Assembly (NCBI RefSeq): GCF_030813795.1
Contig: NZ_JAUSUX010000003.1
Location: 62,001-126,000 of the forward strand
DNA from: Desulfofundulus luciae
Lineage (GTDB): Bacteria > Bacillota > Desulfotomaculia > Desulfotomaculales > Desulfovirgulaceae
Reading direction: 5' to 3'
DNA: 64,000 bases
Of the stretch, positions 45,522 to 55,374 are shown piece by piece (the first letter of the stretch is position 1; every line of letters starts with the position of its first letter). A program made the position numbers and the translations under genes. Below the pieces are notes generated by a model. The model was not told the origin of the DNA, made no database searches, and saw only the letters and a list, made by a program, of their open reading frames with translations.

Positions 45522-46955
45522 ATGAACAGGTTCCGTTTTGATTGCAACACAAAACAACCGGAACCAGTCCCGGGTCATTGTTTCCGCCTTTTTCCCCGGG
45601 GCGGGCGGATTAAGGCGCTTGTGTTTCTGTTGCTGTTTTTGCCTCTCGTCCTCAGCGGCTGCTGGGACCACCGGGAGGTGGAAGACCTGGGCATTGTTTT
45701 GCTCACGGCCGTAGATGCCGCCCCGGAGGGCAGGGTGCGCCTGGAGGTGCAGGTCCTGGTTCCCACGGCTGTTGCCGGCGGAGGTGGAATAACAGGTATG
45801 GGCGGTGGTGGTGGAGGTGGCGGACGTAAGCGCTACCGCAACCTGGCTACAGAGGGTAGGACGGTTTTTGAGGCCATCCGCCGGTTGTCCATGGAAAGCC
45901 CACGGGAGCTTTTTTTCGCCCACAACCAGGTAATTCTTATTTCCGAAAAACTGGCCCGGGAAAAGGGGGTTGCGGAAGTGATGGATTTCTTTGAGCGCAA
46001 CCGCCAGTTCCGGCGGGATACCTGGATCCTGGTGGCCAGGGGGGATCCCAGGGATATCATGGAGGTTCCCGTCCACCTGGAGGTCACCCCGGCACAGAAT
46101 ATCGTGGGGGTAATCAAGAACCAGGAACTTTCCGCCCGTTTCGCCCCCACCCGTCTGGGGGAATTTGCCAAGATGCTGGAGAGTTCCGGCGTGGAGCCTT
46201 ATACGGCCATTTTGGAAGCAGTGCCCAACGAGGCTTTCAGCCGCATGTCCATGCATCCCGCGGGGACAGGGCCTGCACCCTTTCATAACATGAAACTTAC
46301 CGGGACGGCCGTCTTTCGCCGGGACAGGCTGGTAGGCTGGCTTAACGAGCAGGAAGCCCGGGGATTATTGTGGGTGCGGGGAGAAGTGCGGGGCGGCCCA
46401 ATCACCTTTTCTCTTCCCGGTTCCCGGGGCGAACAGAAACTGGCCGTGGAAATTTTGCGTGCCGGCCGCGGGGGAGTGAAGCTGGAACCGTTTCTGACCG
46501 GCGGCCAGCCTGGTATGAGAGTAAAAATAATCACCCGGGTTAACCTTACCGAATCGGAAAACCTGGAAGTCGATTTAAGCAATCCCCAGGTCATTTCCCG
46601 GCTGGAAAAACAACTGGCCGGGGTAATCAAGCAGGAGGTTATGGCCTGCGTGACCAGGCTGCAGGAGGAATACCGGACTGATGTCCTCGGCTTTGGTGAA
46701 GCGGTGCATCGCAAGTATCCCCGGGTGTGGAGGCAGGTGGAACGGGAATGGGAGGATGTTTTCGCGACCATGCCCGTGACGGTTGAAGTGAAAACCGTGA
46801 TCCGGCGCACGGGCCTGATCAATAAGCCCTTGCGGCCTGCAGGGACGCAGGAGGTTGGCTATATGAACATATCTAAGGAGGGTAATGTGCGATGGAGGTT
46901 GTTTTGCTCAGCCTGGTCTTTATCATCATCATCGCCCTGCAGGTTCCGCCCCTGA
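45522..46955 (+). CDS. gerKC: Spore germination lipoprotein, GerC family
   Basis: Lipoprotein subunit of the germinant receptor. Hydrophobic helix at 31-44 followed by the lipobox LVLSGC with lipid-bearing Cys47, and CWDHREVEDLG, the usual GerC opening. The domain then runs to about residue 440 (VEVKTVIRRTGLINKPL). Odd features: a glycine-rich loop near 88-103 (GITGMGGGGGGGG), and a C-terminal tail of about 35 residues read through the start of the next gene by overlap. ATG 45522 is preferred; GTG 45456 would sit inside gerKA. Confidence 0.9.
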   Translation: MNRFRFDCNTKQPEPVPGHCFRLFPRGGRIKALVFLLLFLPLVLSGCWDHREVEDLGIVLLTAVDAAPEGRVRLEVQVLVPTAVAGGGGITGMGGGGGGGGRKRYRNLATEGRTVFEAIRRLSMESPRELFFAHNQVILISEKLAREKGVAEVMDFFERNRQFRRDTWILVARGDPRDIMEVPVHLEVTPAQNIVGVIKNQELSARFAPTRLGEFAKMLESSGVEPYTAILEAVPNEAFSRMSMHPAGTGPAPFHNMKLTGTAVFRRDRLVGWLNEQEARGLLWVRGEVRGGPITFSLPGSRGEQKLAVEILRAGRGGVKLEPFLTGGQPGMRVKIITRVNLTESENLEVDLSNPQVISRLEKQLAGVIKQEVMACVTRLQEEYRTDVLGFGEAVHRKYPRVWRQVEREWEDVFATMPVTVEVKTVIRRTGLINKPLRPAGTQEVGYMNISKEGNVRWRLFCSAWSLSSSSPCRFRP

Positions 46956-47122
46956 TTAAAAAGAGAATGTGGCGGGAATTGATTGCTTTCAGTGTGCTTT
47001 TGTTCCTGGGCATGATCTACAGCTTTGGCCTGGTTTTGAAAATACCGCTGCCCAATCCGGCCAGGGCCGTGGAGGCCGTTTTTGCCCCGCTGACCAGCTT
47101 GATCCAGAAGGCGCTCACTTGA
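46892..47122 (+). CDS. Small membrane protein of the ger operon, 76 aa
   Basis: Two membrane helices (about 3-18 VVLLSLVFIIIIALQVP and 30-50 IAFSVLLFLGMIYSFGLVL) joined by a short basic loop. TAAGGAGGG stands in front of the ATG. It overlaps the 3' end of gerKC by 64 bases in another frame. Small two-helix proteins of this kind are known partners (D subunits) of GerA-type receptors, and that is the most likely role; a full GerB permease-like subunit is absent. Confidence 0.75.
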   Translation: MEVVLLSLVFIIIIALQVPPLIKKRMWRELIAFSVLLFLGMIYSFGLVLKIPLPNPARAVEAVFAPLTSLIQKALT

Positions 47123-47216
47123 AGGATGTACCGGTGCCGGGCAGTTTGGCCGGGTACCCCCGACGGAATAAGGCTGGACTTTGCCGGCCAGTGGGGCTAT
47201 AATTAATTCCAGACGT

Positions 47217-47250
47217 AAGGCCCGTCGTTTTTTGGCGGTGGGCCTTTTTA
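47217..47250 (+). terminator. Terminator after the ger operon
   Basis: AAGGCCC (47217-47223) pairs with GGGCCTT (47240-47246), followed by TTT. The CaCA exchanger start is only 17 bases further. Confidence 0.7.
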
Positions 47251-47266
47251 TGTGGAGGGAGCTTCA

Positions 47267-48262
47267 ATGGGTTTGGACGTTGCCCTGTTATTGATCAGTT
47301 TGGGGGTTATCCTGGTCAGCGCCGGTTTTTTTACCAATGGTGTGGAATGGCTGGGAAGGAAGCTTCGCCTGACCGAGGGGGCGGTAGGGAGCATCCTGGC
47401 CGCGGTGGGTACGGCCATGCCGGAAACGGTCATTCCCCTGATCGCCATCCTTTTGGGCGGCGGTGAAGTGGGGGAGGAAATAGGCATCGGAGCCATTCTG
47501 GGCGCGCCCTTTATGCTGGGGACCCTGGCTTTGTTGATCAGCGGGGGGGCCGTGCTGGCCTTCCGCCGTACGCGCCTTGAGCCCGATCCCTGCGTGATCC
47601 GGCGGGACCTGTTTTTCTTCCTGGTGGTTTATACGCTGGCCATTGCGGCCGCTTTTCTTCCCCGCCCGTTAAAGCTGGTGGTGGCCCTGGGGCTGGTTGT
47701 GGCCTACATTTATTTCGTGTATGAAACCATCACCAGGGGACGCACCCTGGACCAGGAGGAAGGGGAATGCGAACCCCTTTACCTGTGTAAAAAACTCGAC
47801 AATCCTCCCCTGGTTCTGGTAATCGTCCAGGTGATCCTGGCCTTTTCCGGGATCGTGGCCGGGGCAAAGGTTTTTGTGGATGGCGTGGCGGATCTCTCGG
47901 ACATACTGGGGGTGCCTGCTTTTGTTTTCTCCCTTCTCGTTGCCCCTCTGGCTACGGAGATGCCCGAAAAATTTAACAGTGTCATCTGGCTTGCCCAGCG
48001 CAAGGATACCATGGCCCTGGGTAATATCACCGGGGCGATGGTTTTTCAGAGTTCCGTTATTCCGGCCATCGGCATGATCCTGACCCCGTGGGTGCTTACG
48101 GAAACGGCCTTTTTAAGTGCGCTTCTGGCACTGGCTTCCGGGCTGGTGACTTACCTGTTGCTCTTGCGGCGCGGTTTTCTTGATGCACGGCTTCTGGTGG
48201 CCTACGGTGGGGTTTTTTACGCTGCCTTTGTGGCGGCGGTGCTTACCGGAACAATAGGGTAA
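47267..48262 (+). CDS. Sodium/calcium exchanger-family (CaCA) membrane protein
   Basis: Cation antiporter with about ten membrane segments. The duplicated alpha repeats are seen as GSILAAVGTAMPETVIPLIA in the first half and SLLVAPLATEMPEKFNSVIW in the second, each with the acidic residue that binds calcium and sodium. Cytosolic loop between them about 150-190. ATG at 47267 with GGAGGGAG in front. Follows the ger operon behind a terminator; calcium movement matters in spores, but a spore role is only a guess. Confidence 0.88.
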   Translation: MGLDVALLLISLGVILVSAGFFTNGVEWLGRKLRLTEGAVGSILAAVGTAMPETVIPLIAILLGGGEVGEEIGIGAILGAPFMLGTLALLISGGAVLAFRRTRLEPDPCVIRRDLFFFLVVYTLAIAAAFLPRPLKLVVALGLVVAYIYFVYETITRGRTLDQEEGECEPLYLCKKLDNPPLVLVIVQVILAFSGIVAGAKVFVDGVADLSDILGVPAFVFSLLVAPLATEMPEKFNSVIWLAQRKDTMALGNITGAMVFQSSVIPAIGMILTPWVLTETAFLSALLALASGLVTYLLLLRRGFLDARLLVAYGGVFYAAFVAAVLTGTIG

Positions 48263-48336
48263 GATCCCCCCACCCTACCGCCGGGCGAAAAGCACCGGTG
48301 CGAGAGTGGAAATACTTGGCAGGGCGGAATTGCAGC

Positions 48337-48365
48337 TTGTCACAAAAGAGGCAAAATGATAAACT
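48337..48365 (+). promoter_or_regulatory. Sigma-A promoter of the DUF4321-maf-radC-mre cluster
   Basis: TTGTCA (48337-48342), 17-base spacer, TAAACT (48360-48365). Confidence 0.6.
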
Positions 48366-48407
48366 AGTACAGATAAGTGGTCAATTTTCGATGGCCGGGT
48401 GATAGCC

Positions 48408-48665
48408 GTGGCTGCTATGTACAAGCCCCAGAGAAATATCTGGTTGCTGGTAATTCTTATGCTGGTCGGGGCCCTGGTGGGTGATGCGCTGGGAGCAGTG
48501 CTCATTCCTTTTTTGCCCGTCCTTAAGCCTTTTACCTCCGTGGGCTTTGCCCCGGCTACTATAGATCTTCATTTTGCCCGGCTCACCTTTGGTTTTACCC
48601 TCACCTTAGGGCCCCTCACGGCGCTGGGTTTACTCCTGGGATATCTTTTATACCGTAAACTGTAA
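48408..48665 (+). CDS. DUF4321 small membrane protein
   Basis: About 85 residues with two membrane helices (IWLLVILMLVGALVGDALGA and LTLGPLTALGLLLGYLL) separated by a short region with LKPFTSVGFAPATIDL. It matches the DUF4321 family, commonly placed before maf in clostridia and relatives. GTG 48408 or ATG 48417 is the start; no homology allows choosing. Function unknown; position suggests a link to cell shape or division. Confidence 0.8.
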   Translation: MAAMYKPQRNIWLLVILMLVGALVGDALGAVLIPFLPVLKPFTSVGFAPATIDLHFARLTFGFTLTLGPLTALGLLLGYLLYRKL

Positions 48666-48681
48666 ATGTGGAGGTTCAAAA

Positions 48682-49275
48682 GTGTTGCCTATTTACCTGG
48701 CCTCTTCTTCGCCGCGCCGGAGCATGTTGCTGGAACAGCTTGGCTTACCTTTCACCGTAGTGGTGCCCGAGGTTGAGGAAAAGGTGCCGGAAGGGTTGCC
48801 TCCCCATCAACTGGTAGAGACCCTGGCTTTAAGAAAGGCCGGGGCCGTGGCGCCCTCCATTTCCCGGGGGTTGGTGGTGGCGGCAGATACTATAGTGGTC
48901 TGGCAGGACAAGGTCCTGGGCAAACCTGCTGACGCCCGGGAAGCGGCTTTGATGCTCAGCCTCCTTGCGGGAGATGAGCATGAGGTTTTCACTGGCGTGG
49001 CGGTGATGGAAAAACCCTCCGGGCGCCGGGTGGTTACCCACGAACGCACCCGGGTCAGGTTCAGACCACTGACGACAGAAGAAATTGCCAGGTATGTGGC
49101 CACCGGTGAACCCCTGGACAAGGCAGGGGCTTATGCTGCCCAGGGACTGGGGGCAATTTTTATTGCCGGGATCAGGGGATGCTATTTTAATGTGGTCGGC
49201 CTTCCCCTGGCCCGTTTGGCCCAGGTGTTGAAGGAATTCGGTGTGGATCCTCTGGAGTATGTTCGAAACAACTGA
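48682..49275 (+). CDS. maf: Maf nucleotide pyrophosphatase
   Basis: House-cleaning nucleoside-triphosphate pyrophosphatase (dTTP/UTP type) that has long been linked to septum formation. Signature ASSSPRRSMLLEQLG at the N-terminus, VVAADTIVVWQDKVLGKP in the middle, and the AGAYAAQGLGAIFI segment. 197 residues. GTG start with GGAGG before it. The maf-radC-mreB order is the Bacillus one. Confidence 0.95.
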   Translation: MLPIYLASSSPRRSMLLEQLGLPFTVVVPEVEEKVPEGLPPHQLVETLALRKAGAVAPSISRGLVVAADTIVVWQDKVLGKPADAREAALMLSLLAGDEHEVFTGVAVMEKPSGRRVVTHERTRVRFRPLTTEEIARYVATGEPLDKAGAYAAQGLGAIFIAGIRGCYFNVVGLPLARLAQVLKEFGVDPLEYVRNN

Positions 49276-49347
49276 GATTTTCCCCGGAAGTTTCCCCGGG
49301 AACCCTTTCGGGTATCTTTTAAGCGTGTCTGGAGGCCGCAAAGAGCC

Positions 49348-50043
49348 TTGGATTCCCCAACGTACCGCATTACCATTAAAGACATGCCCGTGGATCTGCG
49401 CCCCCGGGAGCGCATTTTGAGAGAAGGCGCCGGGGTGCTGACGGATCTGGAGCTTTTGGCCGTTCTTTTGCGCACGGGTACACCCACGGCCAGCGCCATG
49501 GAACTGGCGGCGGCCCTTTTGCGACATTTCGGCAGCCTGCGGGGCCTGGTTGACGCCTCCGTGGAGGAGTTGAGCAGTGTCCGGGGTGTCGGCCCGGCCA
49601 AGGCGGCCATGTTGAAAGCGGCCCTGGAGCTGGGCCGCCGCATTGCCCAGGCCGGCGGGGAAACCCGGCCGGTAATCAGGAGTCCCGAAGATGCCGCCTG
49701 TTTGGTCATGGAGGAAATGCGCCACCTGGACAGGGAGCATTTTCGGGCGTTGTTGCTGAATACCAAGAACCAGGTGATTGCCCGGGAGATCATTTCCATC
49801 GGCACCCTTAATTCCTCCACGGTGCATCCCCGGGAATTGTTTAAGAATGCCATCCGCCGCAATGCGGCGGCGGTAATCCTGTTGCACAACCACCCCAGCG
49901 GGGATCCAACCCCCAGCCAGGAGGATCTGGAGGTGACCAGGCGCCTGCAGGAAGCTGGGCGCATTATCGGCATTGAGGTTCTGGATCACCTGATTATTGG
50001 AGATAATAAGTACGTCAGTTTCAAGGCCAAAGGTTTGATTTAG
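49348..50043 (+). CDS. radC: RadC/JAB-domain protein
   Basis: Helix-hairpin-helix (about 65-95) followed by the JAB/MPN metalloprotease-like domain with the motif HNHPSGDPTPSQED (zinc-binding histidines and Asp). 231 residues, TTG start with TGGAGG. Function in vivo is uncertain; no repair role has been proven for most members. Conserved neighbour of mreB. Confidence 0.93.
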   Translation: MDSPTYRITIKDMPVDLRPRERILREGAGVLTDLELLAVLLRTGTPTASAMELAAALLRHFGSLRGLVDASVEELSSVRGVGPAKAAMLKAALELGRRIAQAGGETRPVIRSPEDAACLVMEEMRHLDREHFRALLLNTKNQVIAREIISIGTLNSSTVHPRELFKNAIRRNAAAVILLHNHPSGDPTPSQEDLEVTRRLQEAGRIIGIEVLDHLIIGDNKYVSFKAKGLI

Positions 50044-50054
50044 ATGATGATTAA

Positions 50055-51101
<1,047 letters not shown>

Positions 51102-51119
51102 ACTGGAACAAAAAGATAG

Positions 51120-51968
51120 GTGTTGATCCCGTTGACTTCGGGTAAGAAGCTTTTTTTTCTGGTTATTTTGCTGGTCCTGGTCCTGTACGTGATGCGAGTG
51201 ACCGCTTTTAGCCGGGTGGAAGCAACGCCCCTGGAAAAAATACTGGTGGATACCTTTGCCACTTTAGAACAGGTAACCACCAGGCTGGGCCGGGGAGTCA
51301 GGGATATGGTCACCTTTCCCCTTTCCCTGGTGAACGCGTCGCGGCGGGCAAGCGAGTTGTCGGAGCAGGTGGTCCGGCTGGAAGGCGAGCTTCACCAGGC
51401 CAGAGAATACCGTTTGGAAAATGAGAGACTGAAAAAGCTTTTGGATTTTAAAAGCGGCTCCGCTGCCGACTCCGGACTTGAAGTTACCGCGGCGGCAGTA
51501 ATAGGCCGGGATCCGGGGAACTGGTTCAGCACCATTACCATAAACAAGGGCCGGGCTGAAGGCATCAAAGAAAACATGACGGTATTGACTCCCCGGGGTT
51601 TGGTGGGGCGGGTGATCGCCACCACCGACCGTACCGCCACCGTTCTATTAATCACCGACCCGCGCAGTGCGGTCAGCGCTTTGGTACAGGACAGCCGTAC
51701 GCCGGGTATGGTTGAGGGCACCGCCGGAAGTGCCGGCAGCCTGCGCATGATCCATATACCCAACGACATGCCCACAAGACCCGGGCAGGTGGTGGTTACT
51801 TCCGGTACGAAGAGCATTTTTACCAAGGGCATCCCCATTGGCGAGATAACCAGGGTGAAGAGGGATCCGACCGGTCTTTTCTTTGAAGCCTCCGTGCGAC
51901 CCTTTGTGGATTTTAACCGCCTGGAGGAAGTGCTGGTAATTACGGGGGTGCACCCCCCGGCCCTGTAA
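51120..51968 (+). CDS. mreC: Rod-shape determining protein MreC
   Basis: Single-pass membrane protein (helix about 10-27) with a coiled coil (about 70-105, LSEQVVRLEGELHQAREYRLENERL) and the beta-rich outer domain (VIGRDPGNWFSTITINKGRAEGI, then VVTSGTKSIFTKGIPIGEI). It organises PBP2-RodA on the outer face of the membrane. GTG 51120 or TTG 51123 start. Confidence 0.95.
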   Translation: MLIPLTSGKKLFFLVILLVLVLYVMRVTAFSRVEATPLEKILVDTFATLEQVTTRLGRGVRDMVTFPLSLVNASRRASELSEQVVRLEGELHQAREYRLENERLKKLLDFKSGSAADSGLEVTAAAVIGRDPGNWFSTITINKGRAEGIKENMTVLTPRGLVGRVIATTDRTATVLLITDPRSAVSALVQDSRTPGMVEGTAGSAGSLRMIHIPNDMPTRPGQVVVTSGTKSIFTKGIPIGEITRVKRDPTGLFFEASVRPFVDFNRLEEVLVITGVHPPAL

Positions 51969-52042
51969 GCCCGGGCCGTGCGCCGGGTGTTTTACCTTGA
52001 TAGTTGCCATTGAAAAGATAACCGTGCGGGAGGTTTTTTTCT

Positions 52043-52546
52043 TTGTTGGGCTTGCTGGTCCTGCCCGGATTTTTATTGCTGGCCCTGCTGCTGCAGGTAA
52101 CGGTGGTGGATTTGATTCACGTTAAGGGTGTGGTACCCGATCTGACTTTTTTACTGGTAGTTTTTTATGCATTCTGGAGAGGGCAGCGGGAGGGAGCCTT
52201 CTGGGGGTTTGTTGCCGGTTTGATGAAAGATTTTATCGCCGGCAACTATTTTGGCCTCAACGCCCTCTCCACTGCCGTGGCCGGTTACCTGGTGGGCTGG
52301 TCGGAATCCCGTTTATACAAGGACAGCAGCCTGGTAGTGATGGCGATAACTTTTTTTGCCACTATAGTAAATCAGTCAATTTATTACCTTTTGTTGGTAT
52401 ACCTGCAGATCAAAATTCCTCCGGGTGTGGCCCTGGTCGGGGTAGTCCTTCCATCAGCCGTGTACAATGCGCTGCTGGTGCCGTTATTTTACCGCAAGTT
52501 TTACCGCCTTTACCTCAAGGGATGGTTCAGAATGGGCCAGTTTTAA
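52043..52546 (+). CDS. mreD: Rod-shape determining protein MreD
   Basis: Integral membrane protein of 167 residues with about five helices, of the MreD family (PDLTFLLVVFYAFWRGQREGAFWGFVAGLMKDFI is typical). Acts with MreC in the elongasome. TTG start with GGGAGGT. Confidence 0.92.
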   Translation: MLGLLVLPGFLLLALLLQVTVVDLIHVKGVVPDLTFLLVVFYAFWRGQREGAFWGFVAGLMKDFIAGNYFGLNALSTAVAGYLVGWSESRLYKDSSLVVMAITFFATIVNQSIYYLLLVYLQIKIPPGVALVGVVLPSAVYNALLVPLFYRKFYRLYLKGWFRMGQF

Positions 52547-52600
52547 TTTAGTAGACACCCATGACGCATTCAGCGCCACCAACAAAGGATGAAAATGGCC

Positions 52601-52742
52601 GCCGTTTTGCACGAAGCGACCCAGCACTCACCGGGTCCAGGTACCTGCACAGGTATTCAGGCTGCATATGGTCAGCAATCATACCATCAGAGACCCCAAT
52701 TGCAGTGAGTGCTGGGGAACGGAGCGAGCGCGTGCAAACGGC
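52601..52742. repeat. Palindromic element, copy A (between mreD and mrdA)
   Basis: Outer and inner arms: GCCGTTTTGCACG...CCCAGCACTCAC on the left (52601-52631) and GTGAGTGCTGGGGAACGG...GTGCAAACGGC on the right (52705-52742). The 73-base loop is homologous to the reverse complement of the loop of copy B at 62.1 kb, while the outer arms of A and B have the same orientation. Confidence 0.85.
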
Positions 52743-52779
52743 AGGCAAGTAATGCTTGCAGGACAGGGAAGGATGCGCC

Positions 52780-55137
52780 GTGGCAACAAACGGGGTAACA
52801 GCTAAAAGTCTGGAGAGAAAGCTACAGGTTCTGCTGGGCATGGTGATCGCCGCCTTTACCGTGCTTGTTATCCGCCTGGCTTACCTGCAGCTGGTGGAGG
52901 CGGATAAATATCAGATGATGGCCCAGCAGAACCACCTGCGGTTGATTCCCATCATGGCTCCCCGGGGGGAAATTCTCGACCGCAACGGCGTGCGCATCGT
53001 GGGCAACCAGCCGGTCTACACCATTTCCTTTGCCTATTTAGGCATCAAGGACACCGACCGGGTGATTGCCAGGCTGGCCCGTATTTTGGAGGGAGAAAAA
53101 ACCTTCCAGGGCATGAGCGTGACGGAGATAGAACAGGAAATCCATAAAAAACTCAACGAACAAAAGTTGCGCCTTTATGAACCGGTGCCCATAGCCGATA
53201 AGGTGTCCAGTGAAACGGTAAGCCGGATTGAGGAGCAGCGGCTGGAGCTGCCGGGAGTGCTCATCGACGTGCGGCCGGTACGGCACTACCCCTATGGGGA
53301 CCTGCTGGTGCCCACCCTGGGTTACGTGGGCATCATGGATCAGAAGGAGCTTGAAGAGAATAAAGACAGGGGTTACAGGCTGGGGGACTCCTGGGGCAAG
53401 GACGGCCTGGAGAAATCTTTTGAGCCCTATTTGCGGGGTCAGCGGGGTGCCCGCCAGGTGGAGGTGGATGCCCAGGGGCAGCCGGTAAGGGATCTGGGCG
53501 TAAAAGAGCCTGTACCGGGAGACAACCTGGTGCTCACCATTGATGCCCGCCTGCAGCGTGCGGCCCAGGATGCCCTGGCCCGGGGTATCGCCCGGTTGCA
53601 AAAAGAGGGTTACAGCCAGGCCAAAGCCGGGGCGGCGGTAGTGCTGGATGTGCGCACCGGGGAGGTCCTGGCCCTGGCCAGCCACCCCACCTATGATCCC
53701 ACCATCTTTACCCGGGACCTTTCCCGGAAGGAGTGGAATGCGGCCTGGGCCAAAATTAGCCGGGATCAATCGCTGCTCAACCGGGCCATAGCCCTGTATC
53801 CCCCGGGTTCTACCTTTAAAATGGTGGTGGCGACGGCAGCGCTGGAACTGGGTAAAATAACACCCCAGTTTGCCATTAGCGATACCGGGCGCTACAAATA
53901 TAAAGTCGACTGGAAGCCCAGCGGTCACGGGCGGGTGGATGTGGTGCGGGCCCTTAAGGTATCCTGCGACACGTTTTTCTGGACTGTCGGGGCAATGCTC
54001 GGACCCGAACCCATTGCCCGCTATGCCCGGGAGTTCGGCCTGGGACAAAAGACGGGGCTGGAGTTGCCCGGGGAGCATGCCGGCCGCATCCCGGGACCGG
54101 AGCAAAAGTACAACCTGTGGAAGCCCCTTCTGGACAATGTACAAAAACAAATGGACGATATCCGCAAGGAGTATGAGAAGCGCCTGGCCAGTGCGGGCGA
54201 AGGGGAAAAGGCGGCCCTGGAGCGGGAAATGAACGGGCGTCTGGCCCTTTTGCAGGACAGGTACAACAAGATAGAGTGGGAATTGAAATGGCGGGAATAC
54301 GATACCCTGGATATGGCCATTGGTCAGGGCAACAACTACTATACTCCTCTCCAGCTGGCCAATTATGTGGCGGCCATCGCCAACGGAGGCATCCTTTACA
54401 AGCCTTACCTGGTTAAAAAGGTTGTGGCTCCCGACGGCCAGACGGTGGAGGAGTTTTCACCCCGGGAGATCCGCCGGGTCAACGTGTCCGGCCGTACGCT
54501 GGCCATACTCCGGCAGGGTATGCACGAGGCGACCCTGCCCCCCGACGGTACCGCGGCAGGAGTATTCGCGGGAGCAAAATACAGTGTTGCCGCCAAAACC
54601 GGAACTGCCGAGGTCCATGGCCACGATAACCACGCCCTTTTTGTGGCCTTTGCCCCCTATGAAAAACCGGAAGTGGCCCTGGCCGTAGTGGTGGAATATG
54701 GCGGCCACGGGAGTTCTGCCGCCGGTTCCGTGGCCAGGGAGATCCTGGACGCTTACTTTAATCTCAAAAACGCCCCTCCCACTGCTGGCCTGTCAGGCGA
54801 GGAGAAAAAGACCAGGGATGAGCGGGCAACGGGGGCCCTTCGCGCCACACCAGTGCCTTCCCGGCGGCCTGCCGGCGGGTCCGGGTCCGGGAATGTCCAG
54901 CCCCGGCGCACCACGGCACCACCCGATGTACCTCCCGGGGAACAAAAACAGGGCGGTTCTCCCGGGCAGCCCGCAGGCGGGTCCCCACCTGGTGCCGGCA
55001 ACGAACAGGGTACCCCGGTTGATGTTCTGCCTCCAGCCGGAGGAGGCGGATCCGGTGCGCCGTCAACTAGCGGCAATCAACCACCCGCCCAGGGCGGTAC
55101 TCCAGGGGCGTCCCGGGACGGCACGCAGGTTCAGTAA
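52780..55137 (+). CDS. mrdA: Penicillin-binding protein 2 (elongasome transpeptidase) with insertion
   Basis: Class B PBP, cross-links peptidoglycan during elongation with RodA. One membrane helix (about 18-38), the pedestal domain (APRGEILDRNGVRI onward), and the transpeptidase domain with Ser344 (STFK), SCD at 395-397 and KTGT at 606-609. It has an extra charged helical segment at about 444-507 (LLDNVQKQMDDIRKEYEKRL ... ALLQDRYNKIEWELKW), where other PBP2 proteins have a short loop, and a long Pro/Gly-rich C-terminal tail (about 690-785). 785 residues, about 100 more than usual. GTG 52780 is the best start. The stop codon lies at the left edge of repeat copy E. Confidence 0.92.
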   Translation: MATNGVTAKSLERKLQVLLGMVIAAFTVLVIRLAYLQLVEADKYQMMAQQNHLRLIPIMAPRGEILDRNGVRIVGNQPVYTISFAYLGIKDTDRVIARLARILEGEKTFQGMSVTEIEQEIHKKLNEQKLRLYEPVPIADKVSSETVSRIEEQRLELPGVLIDVRPVRHYPYGDLLVPTLGYVGIMDQKELEENKDRGYRLGDSWGKDGLEKSFEPYLRGQRGARQVEVDAQGQPVRDLGVKEPVPGDNLVLTIDARLQRAAQDALARGIARLQKEGYSQAKAGAAVVLDVRTGEVLALASHPTYDPTIFTRDLSRKEWNAAWAKISRDQSLLNRAIALYPPGSTFKMVVATAALELGKITPQFAISDTGRYKYKVDWKPSGHGRVDVVRALKVSCDTFFWTVGAMLGPEPIARYAREFGLGQKTGLELPGEHAGRIPGPEQKYNLWKPLLDNVQKQMDDIRKEYEKRLASAGEGEKAALEREMNGRLALLQDRYNKIEWELKWREYDTLDMAIGQGNNYYTPLQLANYVAAIANGGILYKPYLVKKVVAPDGQTVEEFSPREIRRVNVSGRTLAILRQGMHEATLPPDGTAAGVFAGAKYSVAAKTGTAEVHGHDNHALFVAFAPYEKPEVALAVVVEYGGHGSSAAGSVAREILDAYFNLKNAPPTAGLSGEEKKTRDERATGALRATPVPSRRPAGGSGSGNVQPRRTTAPPDVPPGEQKQGGSPGQPAGGSPPGAGNEQGTPVDVLPPAGGGGSGAPSTSGNQPPAQGGTPGASRDGTQVQ

Positions 55138-55221
55138 AACCGTTATGACAGGGATGCGGCGCCGTCCGGAGCGGAGCAATGGAGTGAGTTCCGGACACCG
55201 CATCCAGACCGGTTCACTGAA
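55130..55221. repeat. Palindromic element, copy E (end of mrdA)
   Basis: TTCAGTAAAACCG at the left end is mirrored by CGGTTCACTGAA at the right end; inside these, GATGCGGCGCCGTCCGG (from 55153) pairs with CCGGACACCGCATC. The loop contains AGCAATGGAGTGAG, the motif shared with copies C and D. The mrdA stop codon (55135-55137) lies within the left arm. Confidence 0.8.
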
Positions 55222-55238
55222 TATTTGGTGCTCTTTGT

Positions 55239-55285
55239 GTATCCCAGGATTTGGTACATATCCTGGGATACAATTTTATTGTTTT
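55239..55285 (+). terminator. Terminator after mrdA
   Basis: GTATCCCAGGAT (55239-55250) pairs perfectly with ATCCTGGGATAC (55260-55271), followed by a T-rich tail. It separates mre-mrdA from min. Confidence 0.75.
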
Positions 55286-55374
55286 CGTTGGAGTAAGCGG
55301 CAGGAAAAACGAAATTATTAGCAGGATTTGGTTGCGCCCTGTAGAATTTAAATCAACACTGGGGGGAATGCACC

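Noticed and set aside
52561-52752. Small frames inside the palindromic elements (for example 63 aa at 52561)
   Set aside because: They arise from the repeat itself, have no ribosome site and do not recur between copies.
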